The notes: generated by a model not told the origin, from the sequence alone. A stretch of DNA of 13,314 bases from Kineosporiaceae bacterium (GCA_027345905.1 DAIETC010000202.1:1-13314), one strand, 5' to 3'; positions 1-6,608 are shown, numbered from the stretch's first letter. Translations and numbers: made by a program.

Positions 1-93
1 CCGGGCAGGATGGCGCCCAGAGGAGACCACCTTGGTCAACTTCGCACGGTCCCCAGCGCTCAGGGTGACCGTGAGCTCCTTCGGACGAGGCAT
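1..93 (-). CDS. IS630-family transposase, N-terminal 31 residues (truncated by window edge)
   Basis: Reading leftwards from the ATG at 93, 31 codons run open to the window edge. They start MPRPKELTVTLSAGDRAKL and end SSGRHPAR. This resembles the N-terminal helix-turn-helix region of IS630-family transposases, which often begin with an RPKEL-like segment and a 'ls..dra.L..lv..g.hpaR' pattern. An AAGGAG ribosome binding site (complement of 102-107) lies 8 nt before the ATG and supports the start. The catalytic DDE domain is outside the window, so whether the element is intact is unknown. The family call rests on a short segment; another small IS family with the same DNA-binding domain is possible. 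Confidence 0.65.
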   Translation of the reverse strand, partial: MPRPKELTVTLSAGDRAKLTKVVSSGRHPAR

Positions 94-101
94 ACCGTCA
101 A

Positions 102-107
102 CTCCTT
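102..107 (-). promoter_or_regulatory. Ribosome binding site of the transposase
   Basis: Minus-strand AAGGAG, 8 nt upstream of the ATG at 93. It fixes the transposase start and shows that the outward-facing 94-173 segment is the 5' flank of the IS gene. Confidence 0.65.
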
Positions 108-188
108 CTGGTCGAGTATCAACCAGAACAGCCGACCACACGTACCCATCACATTAGAGGCGACACGCTACTAGACACGTCGAAGTCC

Positions 189-389
189 GTGCGCAGCGAG
201 GCGTTCATGAGCCGTGGTGACCGGTACCCGGTGACATCTTCGCTGCAGAACCTTCGCGGCCAGTTCTTCACCGACTATAACCTGTTGTCGGCCGGATCGG
301 TGATGGCTGCGATTCCCACGCTCCTCGTGTTCTTCGTCCTGCAGGAGCAGTTCGTGTCCGGTCTGACTCTTGGTGCGACGAAGGGCTGA
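189..389 (+). pseudogene. 3' remnant of a sugar ABC transporter permease (MalG type), cut by the IS
   Basis: The frame encodes the C-terminal end of a binding-protein-dependent sugar transport permease. A segment reading PVTSSLQNLRGQFFTDYNLL is followed by one hydrophobic helix (about SAGSVMAAIPTLLVFFVL) and the typical MalG-family ending FVSGLTLGATKG, then a TGA. Full-length permeases of this family have about 280 residues and six membrane helices; here only the last helix and tail remain, and the EAA loop that docks on the ATPase is missing. The frame stays open leftwards into the IS end without permease-like sequence, so the GTG at 189 is not a real start. The GH36 gene begins 3 bp after the stop, which implies an original operon for alpha-galactoside uptake and cleavage. 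GC at third positions is about 80% here against about 95% in the next gene. Confidence 0.75.
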
Positions 390-392
390 TCC

Positions 393-2585
393 ATGAGCGA
401 CCTGTGCCTGCTGCGGGCGGGCGGAACGGCCCTGCTCGTCGACGTCGAGGGCCCCCGGCTGCCGCGGGTGCTGCACTGGGGCGCCGACCCCGGCCCGCTC
501 GCGGCCGATGAGCGCGAGGCGATGGCGAGCGCGCTGGTGCTGCCCGTCGGGGGCAGCATGCTGGACCAGCCCTGGACCCCCACGGTCCTTCCCACGCAGG
601 ACGACGGGTGGTCCGGGCGTCCGGGGATCAGCGGCTGGGGTCCCGGCGGAGCGCACCCGCGGTTGCGCCTGCTGGCCCCCGTTTCTCTCACCCCGCGCCC
701 GGACGGCGGCACCGGGCTGAACGCCCTGGGCGCCGACCCCGAGGTGGGGGTTCGGGTGGCCTACGAGCTGGAGCTCGAGCCCAGCGGCGTCGTCCGGGTG
801 CGCACGACGGTGCAGGCCATTGGCGAGCACTGGTGGGACGTCGGCGGTGTGCTGGCGCTGCTGCCCCTGCCGCAGCGGGCCCAGGAGGTGCTCGACCTCA
901 CCGGCCGCTGGTGCCGCGAGCGCTCGCCTCAGCGCAGCCGGCTGCTGCACGGCGGGCGCGTTCGCGAGTCGCGCCGGGGGCGCACCGGTCACGACGCTGC
1001 GCTCCTGATGGTCGCCGGCACGCGTGGTTTCGACTTCGGGCACGGTGAGGTCTGGGGCGCCCATGTCGCCTGGAGCGGTGACCACGTGCACACGATCGAG
1101 AAGCTGCCCGAGGGGCAAGCCGCCGTCGGTGGCGGCGAGCTGTTGCACCCCGGTGAGGTGCACCTGGCGCCGGGCGAGAGCTACACGACGCCATGGACGG
1201 TGCTGGTGTGGTCCGACCAGGGCCTGGACGGTGCCAGCGCGCGCCTGCACACGATGCTGCGGGCTCGCCCGCAGCATCCGCGCAGCCCGCGCCCGGTCGT
1301 GCTGAACTCCTGGGAGGCGGTGTACTTCGACCACGACCTGACCCGGCTGCTGCGGCTGGCCCAGGTGGCGGCGTCCGTCGGTGTCGAGCGCTTCGTGCTG
1401 GACGACGGGTGGTTCCTCGCGCGCCGCGACGACACTGCGGGCCTCGGGGACTGGCAGGTCGACCCGGTGGTGTGGCCGAACGGCCTGCACCCCCTGGTGG
1501 ACCGGGTGCGCGAGCTGGGCATGCAGGTCGGCCTGTGGGTCGAGCCGGAGATGGTCAACCCCGACTCGGACCTGCTGCGCGAGGACCCCGACCGGGTGCT
1601 TGCCCGGCCCGGACGCCGGGCCCTGCCCTGGCGGGCCCAGCAGGCGCTCGACCTGGTGCGCCCCGAGGTCTTCGAGCGGGTGCTCGGACAGGTGAGTGCG
1701 CTGGTCGGGGAGTACCGCCTGGACTACCTCAAGTGGGACCACAACCGGGACCTGCACGAGGCCGAGCACGCGGGCCGGCCCGCCGTCCGCGCCCAGACAC
1801 TGGCCGTGTACCGGCTGCTCGACGAGCTGCGTGCCACGCACCCGGGGCTGGAGATCGAGTCCTGCGCCTCGGGCGGCGGCCGGGTCGACCTGGGCATCCT
1901 GGCGCGCACCGACCGGGTGTGGCCCTCGGATACCAACGACGCGCTGGAGCGCCAGCAGATCCAGCGCTGGACCGGCCTGCTGCTGCCCCCCGAGCTGGTC
2001 GGCGCGCACGTCGGGCCGCCGGTCGCGCACACGACCGGACGCACGGTCGACCTCGGGATGCGGCTGCTGACCGCGCTGTTCGGGCACGCCGGGATCGAGT
2101 GGGACCTCACGACCTGCAGCCCCGGTGAGCTCGACCGGCTGCGCGCGTGGACCGCGCTGTACCGCGAGCTGCGGCCCCTGCTGCACGGCGGGCACACCGT
2201 GCGCGTCGAGCTGCCCGGGGCGGGCGCGTTGCTGCACGGCGTGGTGGCGCCAGGCCGCGAGCGCGCGGTCTTCGCCGTCGTCCGGCTCACGACCGACGCC
2301 GACGCCGTGCTGGGCCCGGTGCACCTGCCCGGACTGGATCCCGCGCTGACCTACTCCGTGCGGCTGCGCCACGAGCTCGACGACCCGTCGGCCCCCGGCC
2401 CCGGCGTGGACCCGGTCCTGCGGCAGCGGGCGCAGGGGTTGTCGCTGTCCGGTGCGGTGCTGGCCACCAGCGGCCTTGCGCTGCCCCTGCTGGGCCCGGC
2501 GTCCGGCGTCCTGCTGGACGTGAGTGCCGCTCCTTGGCCCACTCGTGACGGCGTGTCAACCTCTGCGCGCGCCGCGAGGGGTTGA
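393..2585 (+). CDS. Alpha-galactosidase, glycoside hydrolase family 36
   Basis: This 730-residue protein should hydrolyse terminal alpha-1,6-galactosyl residues from melibiose, raffinose-type sugars or galactomannan fragments by a retaining mechanism. Domain order matches GH36: an N-terminal beta-sandwich (about 1-290), a (beta/alpha)8 barrel (about 300-600) and a small C-terminal beta domain. Visible motifs are NSWEAVYFD (305-313), DDGWF (337-341), the nucleophile Asp449 in KWDHN, the galactose-recognition motif CASGGGR (491-497, the CxxGxxR pattern of true alpha-galactosidases) and the acid/base Asp513 in SDTND. There is no signal peptide, so it is cytoplasmic and relies on a transporter, here broken just upstream. 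An AAGGG at 381-385 supports the ATG. No promoter is visible between the permease remnant and this gene, so transcription would come from upstream or from the IS. The last ~16 codons lie in a large inverted repeat and are probably not part of the conserved fold. Confidence 0.93.
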   Translation: MSDLCLLRAGGTALLVDVEGPRLPRVLHWGADPGPLAADEREAMASALVLPVGGSMLDQPWTPTVLPTQDDGWSGRPGISGWGPGGAHPRLRLLAPVSLTPRPDGGTGLNALGADPEVGVRVAYELELEPSGVVRVRTTVQAIGEHWWDVGGVLALLPLPQRAQEVLDLTGRWCRERSPQRSRLLHGGRVRESRRGRTGHDAALLMVAGTRGFDFGHGEVWGAHVAWSGDHVHTIEKLPEGQAAVGGGELLHPGEVHLAPGESYTTPWTVLVWSDQGLDGASARLHTMLRARPQHPRSPRPVVLNSWEAVYFDHDLTRLLRLAQVAASVGVERFVLDDGWFLARRDDTAGLGDWQVDPVVWPNGLHPLVDRVRELGMQVGLWVEPEMVNPDSDLLREDPDRVLARPGRRALPWRAQQALDLVRPEVFERVLGQVSALVGEYRLDYLKWDHNRDLHEAEHAGRPAVRAQTLAVYRLLDELRATHPGLEIESCASGGGRVDLGILARTDRVWPSDTNDALERQQIQRWTGLLLPPELVGAHVGPPVAHTTGRTVDLGMRLLTALFGHAGIEWDLTTCSPGELDRLRAWTALYRELRPLLHGGHTVRVELPGAGALLHGVVAPGRERAVFAVVRLTTDADAVLGPVHLPGLDPALTYSVRLRHELDDPSAPGPGVDPVLRQRAQGLSLSGAVLATSGLALPLLGPASGVLLDVSAAPWPTRDGVSTSARAARG

Positions 2586-2603
2586 CACGGCGTCACAAGT
2601 GGG
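2538..2603. repeat. Very strong inverted repeat (27-position arms, 12-nt loop); possible bidirectional terminator or operator
   Basis: Positions 2538-2564 pair with 2577-2603 without bulges: 24 Watson-Crick pairs, one G-U (2562/2579) and two mismatches (2544/2597 and 2551/2590). The loop is 2565-2576, all G and C. The arms carry GTGACGGCGTGTCAAC and its near-complement GTTGACACGGCGTCAC. The GH36 stop codon (2583-2585) lies in the right arm. By rough estimate at this base composition, a stem this long is far beyond chance. There is no T-run after it on either strand, so it is not a textbook intrinsic terminator, although actinobacterial terminators often lack one. It sits between the galactosidase gene and trpS, where it could insulate the two. 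Confidence 0.8.
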
Positions 2604-2605
2604 AG

Positions 2606-2621
2606 GTGCCCGCGCGGGCAC
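2606..2621. repeat. Perfect 16-bp palindrome upstream of trpS
   Basis: GTGCCCGCGCGGGCAC is its own reverse complement. It starts 2 bp after the large inverted repeat and ends about 20 bp before the trpS -10 box, so it overlaps the expected -35 position. An operator role is possible, but about one such palindrome is expected by chance in a window of this length and GC content. Confidence 0.35.
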
Positions 2622-2640
2622 GGGGCCCGCCCGGGGCTGA

Positions 2641-2646
2641 CACAAT
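2641..2646 (+). promoter_or_regulatory. Probable -10 box of trpS (leaderless start)
   Basis: CACAAT lies 6 nt before the ATG at 2653, where transcription would begin at or next to the start codon. No Shine-Dalgarno sequence is present upstream of the ATG, in keeping with leaderless translation. No convincing -35 box is seen. The hexamer lacks the usual first T, so confidence is moderate. Confidence 0.45.
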
Positions 2647-2652
2647 GCCGAC

Positions 2653-3723
2653 ATGCTCATGACCGTCCCGCCGACGGGGCCCGCCGCGAGCACCTCGCAG
2701 CGCCCGCGGGTGCTCTCGGGGATGCAGCCGACGAGCGACTCGCTGCACCTGGGCAACTACCTCGGCGCACTCGTCCAGTGGGTCGCCCTGCAAGAGTCGC
2801 ACGAGGCCTTCTACTTCGTCGCCGACCTGCACTCGATCACCGTCGAGCACGACCCGGCGCTGCTGCGCCAGCGCACCCGGGTCACGGCCGCGCAGTACCT
2901 CGCGGCCGGGGTCGACCCGGCCAGATGCCCGCTGTTCGTGCAGTCCCACGTGCCCGAGCACACCCAGCTGCAATGGGTGCTCGGCTGCCTGACCGGCTTC
3001 GGCGAGGCCAGCCGGATGACCCAGTTCAAGGACAAGTCGGCGCGCGGTGGCGCCGAGCGGGCCAGCGTGGGGCTGTTCACCTACCCGATCCTGCAGGCGG
3101 CCGACATCCTGCTGTACCAAGCCGACCTGGTGCCGGTCGGTGAGGACCAGCGTCAGCATCTGGAGCTCAGCCGCGACCTCGCGCAGCGCTTCAACTCCCG
3201 CTTCGGTCAGACCCTCGTGGTTCCGGCGCCACACATCGTGCGCGGCGCCGCGAAGATCTACGACCTGCAGCGGGTCGACAAGCAGATGAGCAAGAGCGTC
3301 GGGGGCAGCGGCGTGGTCTGGATGCTCGATGAGCCGGCCACGGTCGCGAAGAAGATCAGGGCGGCGGTCACCGACACCGAACGCGAGATCCGCTACGACC
3401 CACAGGCCAAGCCGGGCGTCTCCAACCTGCTGACGATCCACTCGGCCTTGTCCGGGCGGCCCATACCCGACCTCGAGCGTGACTTCGCAGGCCGTGGCTA
3501 CGGCGACCTCAAGGGCGAGGTGGCGCAGGTCGCCGTCGCCGCTCTGGGCGCGTTCCGCGAGCGCACGCTGGCCCACCTGGAGGACCTCAGCGTCCTGGAC
3601 GACGTGCTCGCAGCTGGCGCGCAGACGGCCCGGGCGGTCGCGGCCGACACCTTGGCCCAGGTCTACGACCGGGTCGGCTTCGTGGCGCCGGGCCACGAGC
3701 GCACGAGAACCGGCGCGCGGTGA
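2653..3723 (+). CDS. trpS: Tryptophan--tRNA ligase (TrpRS)
   Basis: This 356-residue class I aminoacyl-tRNA synthetase charges tRNA-Trp with tryptophan in the cytoplasm using ATP. The N-terminal SGMQPTS segment (22-28) leads into the HIGH signature, here HLGN (32-35). The typical MTQFKDKS segment, the GEDQRQHLEL stretch (residues 163-172) and the KMSKS loop, here QMSKS (211-215), follow. The length is standard for a bacterial TrpRS, with an alpha-helical C-terminal anticodon-binding region. The first ~18 residues are a variable, low-complexity extension; a second ATG at 2659 is an alternative start. The gene leads a three-gene operon: its TGA overlaps the GTG of the next gene by 4 bp. Confidence 0.97.
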   Translation: MLMTVPPTGPAASTSQRPRVLSGMQPTSDSLHLGNYLGALVQWVALQESHEAFYFVADLHSITVEHDPALLRQRTRVTAAQYLAAGVDPARCPLFVQSHVPEHTQLQWVLGCLTGFGEASRMTQFKDKSARGGAERASVGLFTYPILQAADILLYQADLVPVGEDQRQHLELSRDLAQRFNSRFGQTLVVPAPHIVRGAAKIYDLQRVDKQMSKSVGGSGVVWMLDEPATVAKKIRAAVTDTEREIRYDPQAKPGVSNLLTIHSALSGRPIPDLERDFAGRGYGDLKGEVAQVAVAALGAFRERTLAHLEDLSVLDDVLAAGAQTARAVAADTLAQVYDRVGFVAPGHERTRTGAR

Positions 3724-4349
3724 GCGCACGCGTGGCGGCGCAGCGGACGTTCGGGGTGGCCATCCCCGTCCCCGACCCGTTCGGGGCCCAGCTGCAGAGC
3801 CACCGCGCCTCCTTCGGCGACCCGCTCGCGGGCGCCATCCCGGCGCACATCACCTTGCTGCCGCCCACCCAGCTGCCCGCCACGCAGGACGTCGGCGCGC
3901 ATCTGGCCGCGGCGGCGGCGTCCGCGGGGCCTTTCACGATCCACCTGCGCGGCACCGACACCTTCCGGCCCGTCTCGCCGGTGGTTTTCGTGCCGCTGGT
4001 GGAAGGCGCCGGCGACTGCGAGCGGCTGGAGCGCCAGGTGCGCCGCGGTCCCTTGCACCGCGAGCTCGAGTTCCCGTATCACCCGCACGTCACCGTGGCC
4101 CACCACCTGCCGGACGAGCGGCTGGACGAGGCGTTCGGCTCGCTGGCGAACTTCGAGTGCACGTTCCAGGCCGACGAGATCCTGCTCTACGAGCACGGGG
4201 CCGACGGCGTCTGGCGCCCGCAGCGGCGCTACCCGTTGACCGCCTCCGCGAGCGGCGCGGGCGCCAACTCAGCGGGGGCCAACTCAGCGGGCGCCAACTC
4301 GGCGGACGCCAACTCAGCGGGCGCCAACGGTGCGGGTGCCTCGTCGTGA
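3720..4349 (+). CDS. 2'-5' RNA ligase family protein (2H phosphoesterase)
   Basis: This 209-residue protein has the two HxT motifs of the 2H phosphoesterase superfamily: HIT at 43-45 and HVT at 123-125, each followed by a hydrophobic residue. The fold places both histidines in one active site that acts on 2',5'- or 2',3'-cyclic phosphates of RNA or small nucleotides. The true substrate of this actinobacterial group is not known to me. The GTG start overlaps the trpS stop (GTGA), giving translational coupling, and the stop overlaps the next start in the same way. Residues from about 175 on are a low-complexity tail made by a DNA tandem repeat (AGANS units) and lie outside the catalytic domain, which ends near RRYPLTA. 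Being coupled to TrpRS suggests RNA-related work, but that is inference. Confidence 0.88.
   Translation: MSARVAAQRTFGVAIPVPDPFGAQLQSHRASFGDPLAGAIPAHITLLPPTQLPATQDVGAHLAAAAASAGPFTIHLRGTDTFRPVSPVVFVPLVEGAGDCERLERQVRRGPLHRELEFPYHPHVTVAHHLPDERLDEAFGSLANFECTFQADEILLYEHGADGVWRPQRRYPLTASASGAGANSAGANSAGANSADANSAGANGAGASS
4257..4340 (+). repeat. 15-bp tandem repeat encoding (Ala-Gly-Ala-Asn-Ser)n
   Basis: Five 15-bp units of the form GCGGGCGCCAACTCA run from 4257 to 4331, with a partial sixth (GCGGGTGCC) to 4340. Units differ by one to three bases: GGG for GGC, GAC for GGC, TCG for TCA, GGT for TCA. They encode AGANS, AGANS, AGANS, ADANS, AGANG and AGA. A 15-bp period keeps the reading frame when copies are gained or lost, so the tail length may vary between strains. 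The repeat ends just before the GTGA junction with the next gene. Confidence 0.9.
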
Positions 4350-5413
4350 GCCGCCTGCTGGAGCGGGTCAAGGCCACCCACGGGTGGCGCTCCTGGCAGC
4401 GGTACGGCGCCGCGCGCGGTGGCGTGCTGGCCGGCGGAGTCACCTTCTTGGGCTTCTTCTCGATCGTGCCCGCCCTGATCCTTGGGTTCACGATCTTCGG
4501 GATCGTGCTGCGCAGCCAGCCGGCGCTGTTCCACCAGGTCGTCGACTCGATCTCCCAGACCCTGCCGGGCATCGTTCGCGACCGGGCCCACCCCACCGGC
4601 CTGATCGACGCCTCGCACCCGCCGACCCCCAACGCCCTGACCCTCACCGGGGCGATCAGCCTGGTCGCCTTGCTGCTCGGCGGCCTGGGCTGGCTGGACG
4701 CGCTGCGTGAGGGCGTGCGGGCGATCTTCGACCAGCCGCCCTTGCAGATCAACCCGATCAAGGGCAAGGTTCGCGACCTGGTCATCCTGGCCACATTGGG
4801 CCTGGCGGTCTTCGCCTCCGGCCTGATCTCGACGGCCGTAGGTGCGGCCGGCCCCTTCCTGCTGCACCTGGCCGGCGTCGCGCAGGGGTCGGCGTTGGGC
4901 ACCGTGGTGCTCAGCGGGATAGCCGTGCTGGTGGTCTTCGCCGTCGACCTGGCGATCATGCTGGTGATCCTGCGGCTGCTCAGCGGGCTCGCGTTGCCCC
5001 CTGCCGACGTCCGGCAGGGTTGCATCGTCGGAGCGTTGGGGCTCGGCATCATCAAGCTGGCCGGTGGCCTGCTGCTGAAGGGTTCCACAAGCAAGCCGGT
5101 CTTCGCTTCGTTCGCGGTCATCGTCGGCCTGCTGCTGATGATCAACCTGATCAGCCGGGTGATCCTGCTCGCCGCCGCGTGGGCGGCCACGACCGCCCAC
5201 GACCAGGGCCATCTCGCGCCGGCGGTGCCGGTGGTGCCGGCGGTGCCGGGCCCAGTGGCCGCCCGAGCGGCGACGTTGCCCTCGTTCGGTCAGCGCTCGA
5301 GCGATGGCGTGGCGGTGGCCGCCGGGGCGGTGCTGGGACTCAGCGCGGCCGTGCTCGTGCGGACCGCGCGGCGCGGGCTGCACGCAGCTGTCGGCGCCGT
5401 GCGTGGGCGCTGA
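4346..5413 (+). CDS. YihY/BrkB-family inner membrane protein
   Basis: This 355-residue integral membrane protein has the YihY/virulence factor BrkB pattern: an N-terminal amphipathic stretch with WRSWQRYG, the GGVTFLGFFSIVPALI segment (30-45), and further hydrophobic segments at about 98-118, 145-170, 187-212, 226-245 and 252-282. A proline/valine linker (about 291-303) then leads to an extra predicted helix (about 320-338) and an Arg-rich tail. Function is poorly defined; the old RNase BN label is not supported for this family. The chosen GTG overlaps the previous stop as GTGA; the same frame is open further upstream but only as a shadow of trpS and the phosphoesterase gene. The 3' end overlaps the convergent carboxypeptidase gene by 74 bp. 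Confidence 0.88.
   Translation: MSRLLERVKATHGWRSWQRYGAARGGVLAGGVTFLGFFSIVPALILGFTIFGIVLRSQPALFHQVVDSISQTLPGIVRDRAHPTGLIDASHPPTPNALTLTGAISLVALLLGGLGWLDALREGVRAIFDQPPLQINPIKGKVRDLVILATLGLAVFASGLISTAVGAAGPFLLHLAGVAQGSALGTVVLSGIAVLVVFAVDLAIMLVILRLLSGLALPPADVRQGCIVGALGLGIIKLAGGLLLKGSTSKPVFASFAVIVGLLLMINLISRVILLAAAWAATTAHDQGHLAPAVPVVPAVPGPVAARAATLPSFGQRSSDGVAVAAGAVLGLSAAVLVRTARRGLHAAVGAVRGR
5218..5250 (+). repeat. Short 9-bp tandem repeat in the yihY linker
   Basis: Three units of GCCGGYGGT (5218-5226, 5227-5235, 5236-5244) are followed by a partial GCCGGG. They encode the PAVPVVPAVPG linker of the YihY-family protein between its membrane core and the extra C-terminal helix. Confidence 0.6.
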
Positions 5414-6599
5414 GCGCCAGCACCAGGACGATCAGGCCGGCGATGACCAGGCCGGACGTGCCCACCCAGGTGCGCACCGCGCTGGGCCGCCCGGCCGCTA
5501 ACGGACCACGCACTGCCGCCAGTGCGGCTCCGAGCGCCGGGCGCTGCCCCGGCGCGGTGGCCGCCGACTGGCCTAGCTCGCCCGGTTCGACCAGGTGCCC
5601 GATCGGGCGCGCCTGCGCCCCGTAGGCGAAGGCCCAGTTGAACATCGCGGCCAGCGTTCGCCAGCTGGGTTCGGAGCGGCGAAGGGCGGTCAGGACGTAC
5701 GTCCGGTCGCCGCGGCGAACGGCCCCGATGATCGTCCAGCGCGCCGCCACGGTGTAGCCGTTCTTCACCCCGATCGTGCCGGGGTAGTTGTACAGCAGCG
5801 AGTCGTGGTTCTGGATCTGGTAGGTGCGCCGTGGCTTGCCGGCCACCTCGGCGCCGGGAAACCGGACCCGCTTGGTCAGCACCAGCTGTTGAAACAACGG
5901 CAGCTTCAGGGCGGCTCGGGCGATCAGGGCCAGGTCGTAGGCGCTGGTGACCTGGCCCGGCGCGTCCAGCCCGCTCGGGTCCTTCACCACGGTGTCCAGG
6001 GCCCCCAGAGCGTGCGCCTGGTCCTGCATCCGCGCCACGGTCTGCGGCACCCCCCCGGCCGCCCGGGCCAGGCCGGTCGCCGCGTCGTTGCCCGACGAGA
6101 GCAGCATGCCCTGCAGCAGCTGGTGCACCGTGTAGCTCGACCCCGGGATCAGGCCCACCTTGCTTCCCTCGACCAGGTCCTGCGGTTGCGCGACGTACTG
6201 CTGGTCGGGCGACAGCATCGGGATCACGGTGAGCGCCGTGAGCGTCTTCAGCACGCTCGCCGGCAGCTCGCGGGCGTGTGGCGCCTTGGCCACCAGGACC
6301 TGCCCGGTGCTCAGGTCGGCCAGCAGGTACGACGCTGCGGCCAGCGTGGGCGGCGCGGGAACCCCGGCCGGTACGTCGAACACCGGCGTGGTCCCGGTCA
6401 GCCGCGGGCCGCCGACCGGCTCGCCCACCCCAGCGGTGACCCCAGCGCCCACCCCCACGCCCACAGTGGCTCGGGGCGACGCCTGCGCCGCGACCGGGAC
6501 GGCGCAGGCCAGGGCCAGGAGCGCCGCCAGCAGCAGGGCCGACGTCCGGCTGGCTCGGCGCCCGATGGCGGGCGGGTGCAACTGAACGTCGTGCGGCAC
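5340..6599 (-). CDS. D-alanyl-D-alanine carboxypeptidase (peptidase family S11, PBP5-like)
   Basis: This 419-residue enzyme trims the terminal D-Ala from peptidoglycan pentapeptides outside the membrane. An N-terminal signal segment (about 20-40) and a low-complexity Gly/Val/Pro linker (41-85) precede the catalytic domain. The active-site motifs are SVLK (Ser115, Lys118), SGN (169-171) and KNG (279-281), the KTG box with Asn in place of Thr, which I recall as common in actinobacterial homologues. A single C-terminal membrane helix (about 382-396) and an Arg-rich cytoplasmic tail follow. The GTG at 6599 is chosen because GGAGGG lies 9 nt before it; the frame is open far upstream only as a shadow of the mannosyltransferase gene. 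It follows that gene on the same strand with a 110-bp gap. Its last 74 bp overlap the end of the YihY gene. Confidence 0.92.
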   Translation of the reverse strand: MPHDVQLHPPAIGRRASRTSALLLAALLALACAVPVAAQASPRATVGVGVGAGVTAGVGEPVGGPRLTGTTPVFDVPAGVPAPPTLAAASYLLADLSTGQVLVAKAPHARELPASVLKTLTALTVIPMLSPDQQYVAQPQDLVEGSKVGLIPGSSYTVHQLLQGMLLSSGNDAATGLARAAGGVPQTVARMQDQAHALGALDTVVKDPSGLDAPGQVTSAYDLALIARAALKLPLFQQLVLTKRVRFPGAEVAGKPRRTYQIQNHDSLLYNYPGTIGVKNGYTVAARWTIIGAVRRGDRTYVLTALRRSEPSWRTLAAMFNWAFAYGAQARPIGHLVEPGELGQSAATAPGQRPALGAALAAVRGPLAAGRPSAVRTWVGTSGLVIAGLIVLVLALSAHARRRQLRAARAARSARARPR

Positions 6600-6608
6600 C
6601 GCTGCGCG

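Larger units (their letters stand above)
1..173 (-). mobile_element. End of an IS630-family insertion sequence (partial)
   Basis: The minus strand carries the start of a transposase gene (93 to the left edge) with its ribosome binding site, and about 80 bp of upstream sequence that would be the terminal region of the element. The rest of the IS lies off the left edge. IS630 elements insert at TA dinucleotides; TA occurs at 169-170 and 172-173, just before permease-like coding sequence begins, so the boundary is placed near there. That boundary is inferred: the other terminal repeat is not in the window, so neither the inverted repeat nor the TA duplication can be confirmed. This stretch is clearly less GC-rich (about 53% over 121-180) than the genes to its right. 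Confidence 0.6.

Noticed and set aside
171..2372. 733-codon open frame on the minus strand across GH36
   Set aside because: It mirrors GH36 codons in a very high-GC gene; the product is Gln/Arg/Pro/Val-rich with no recognisable domain, while the plus strand has every GH36 motif.
2593..3729. 378-codon minus-strand frame across trpS
   Set aside because: It is the antisense shadow of trpS; no domain, and composition typical of reverse-complement GC-rich codons.
3479..4345. Upstream extension of the yihY frame
   Set aside because: This part overlaps trpS and the phosphoesterase gene completely and reads as low-complexity Arg/Ala sequence. The membrane protein begins at the GTG at 4346.
4090..5383. 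Two long minus-strand frames (to 5190 and 5383) across yihY
   Set aside because: Shadows of yihY. Their Trp/Arg/Pro repeats come only from the 15-bp tandem repeat read backwards.
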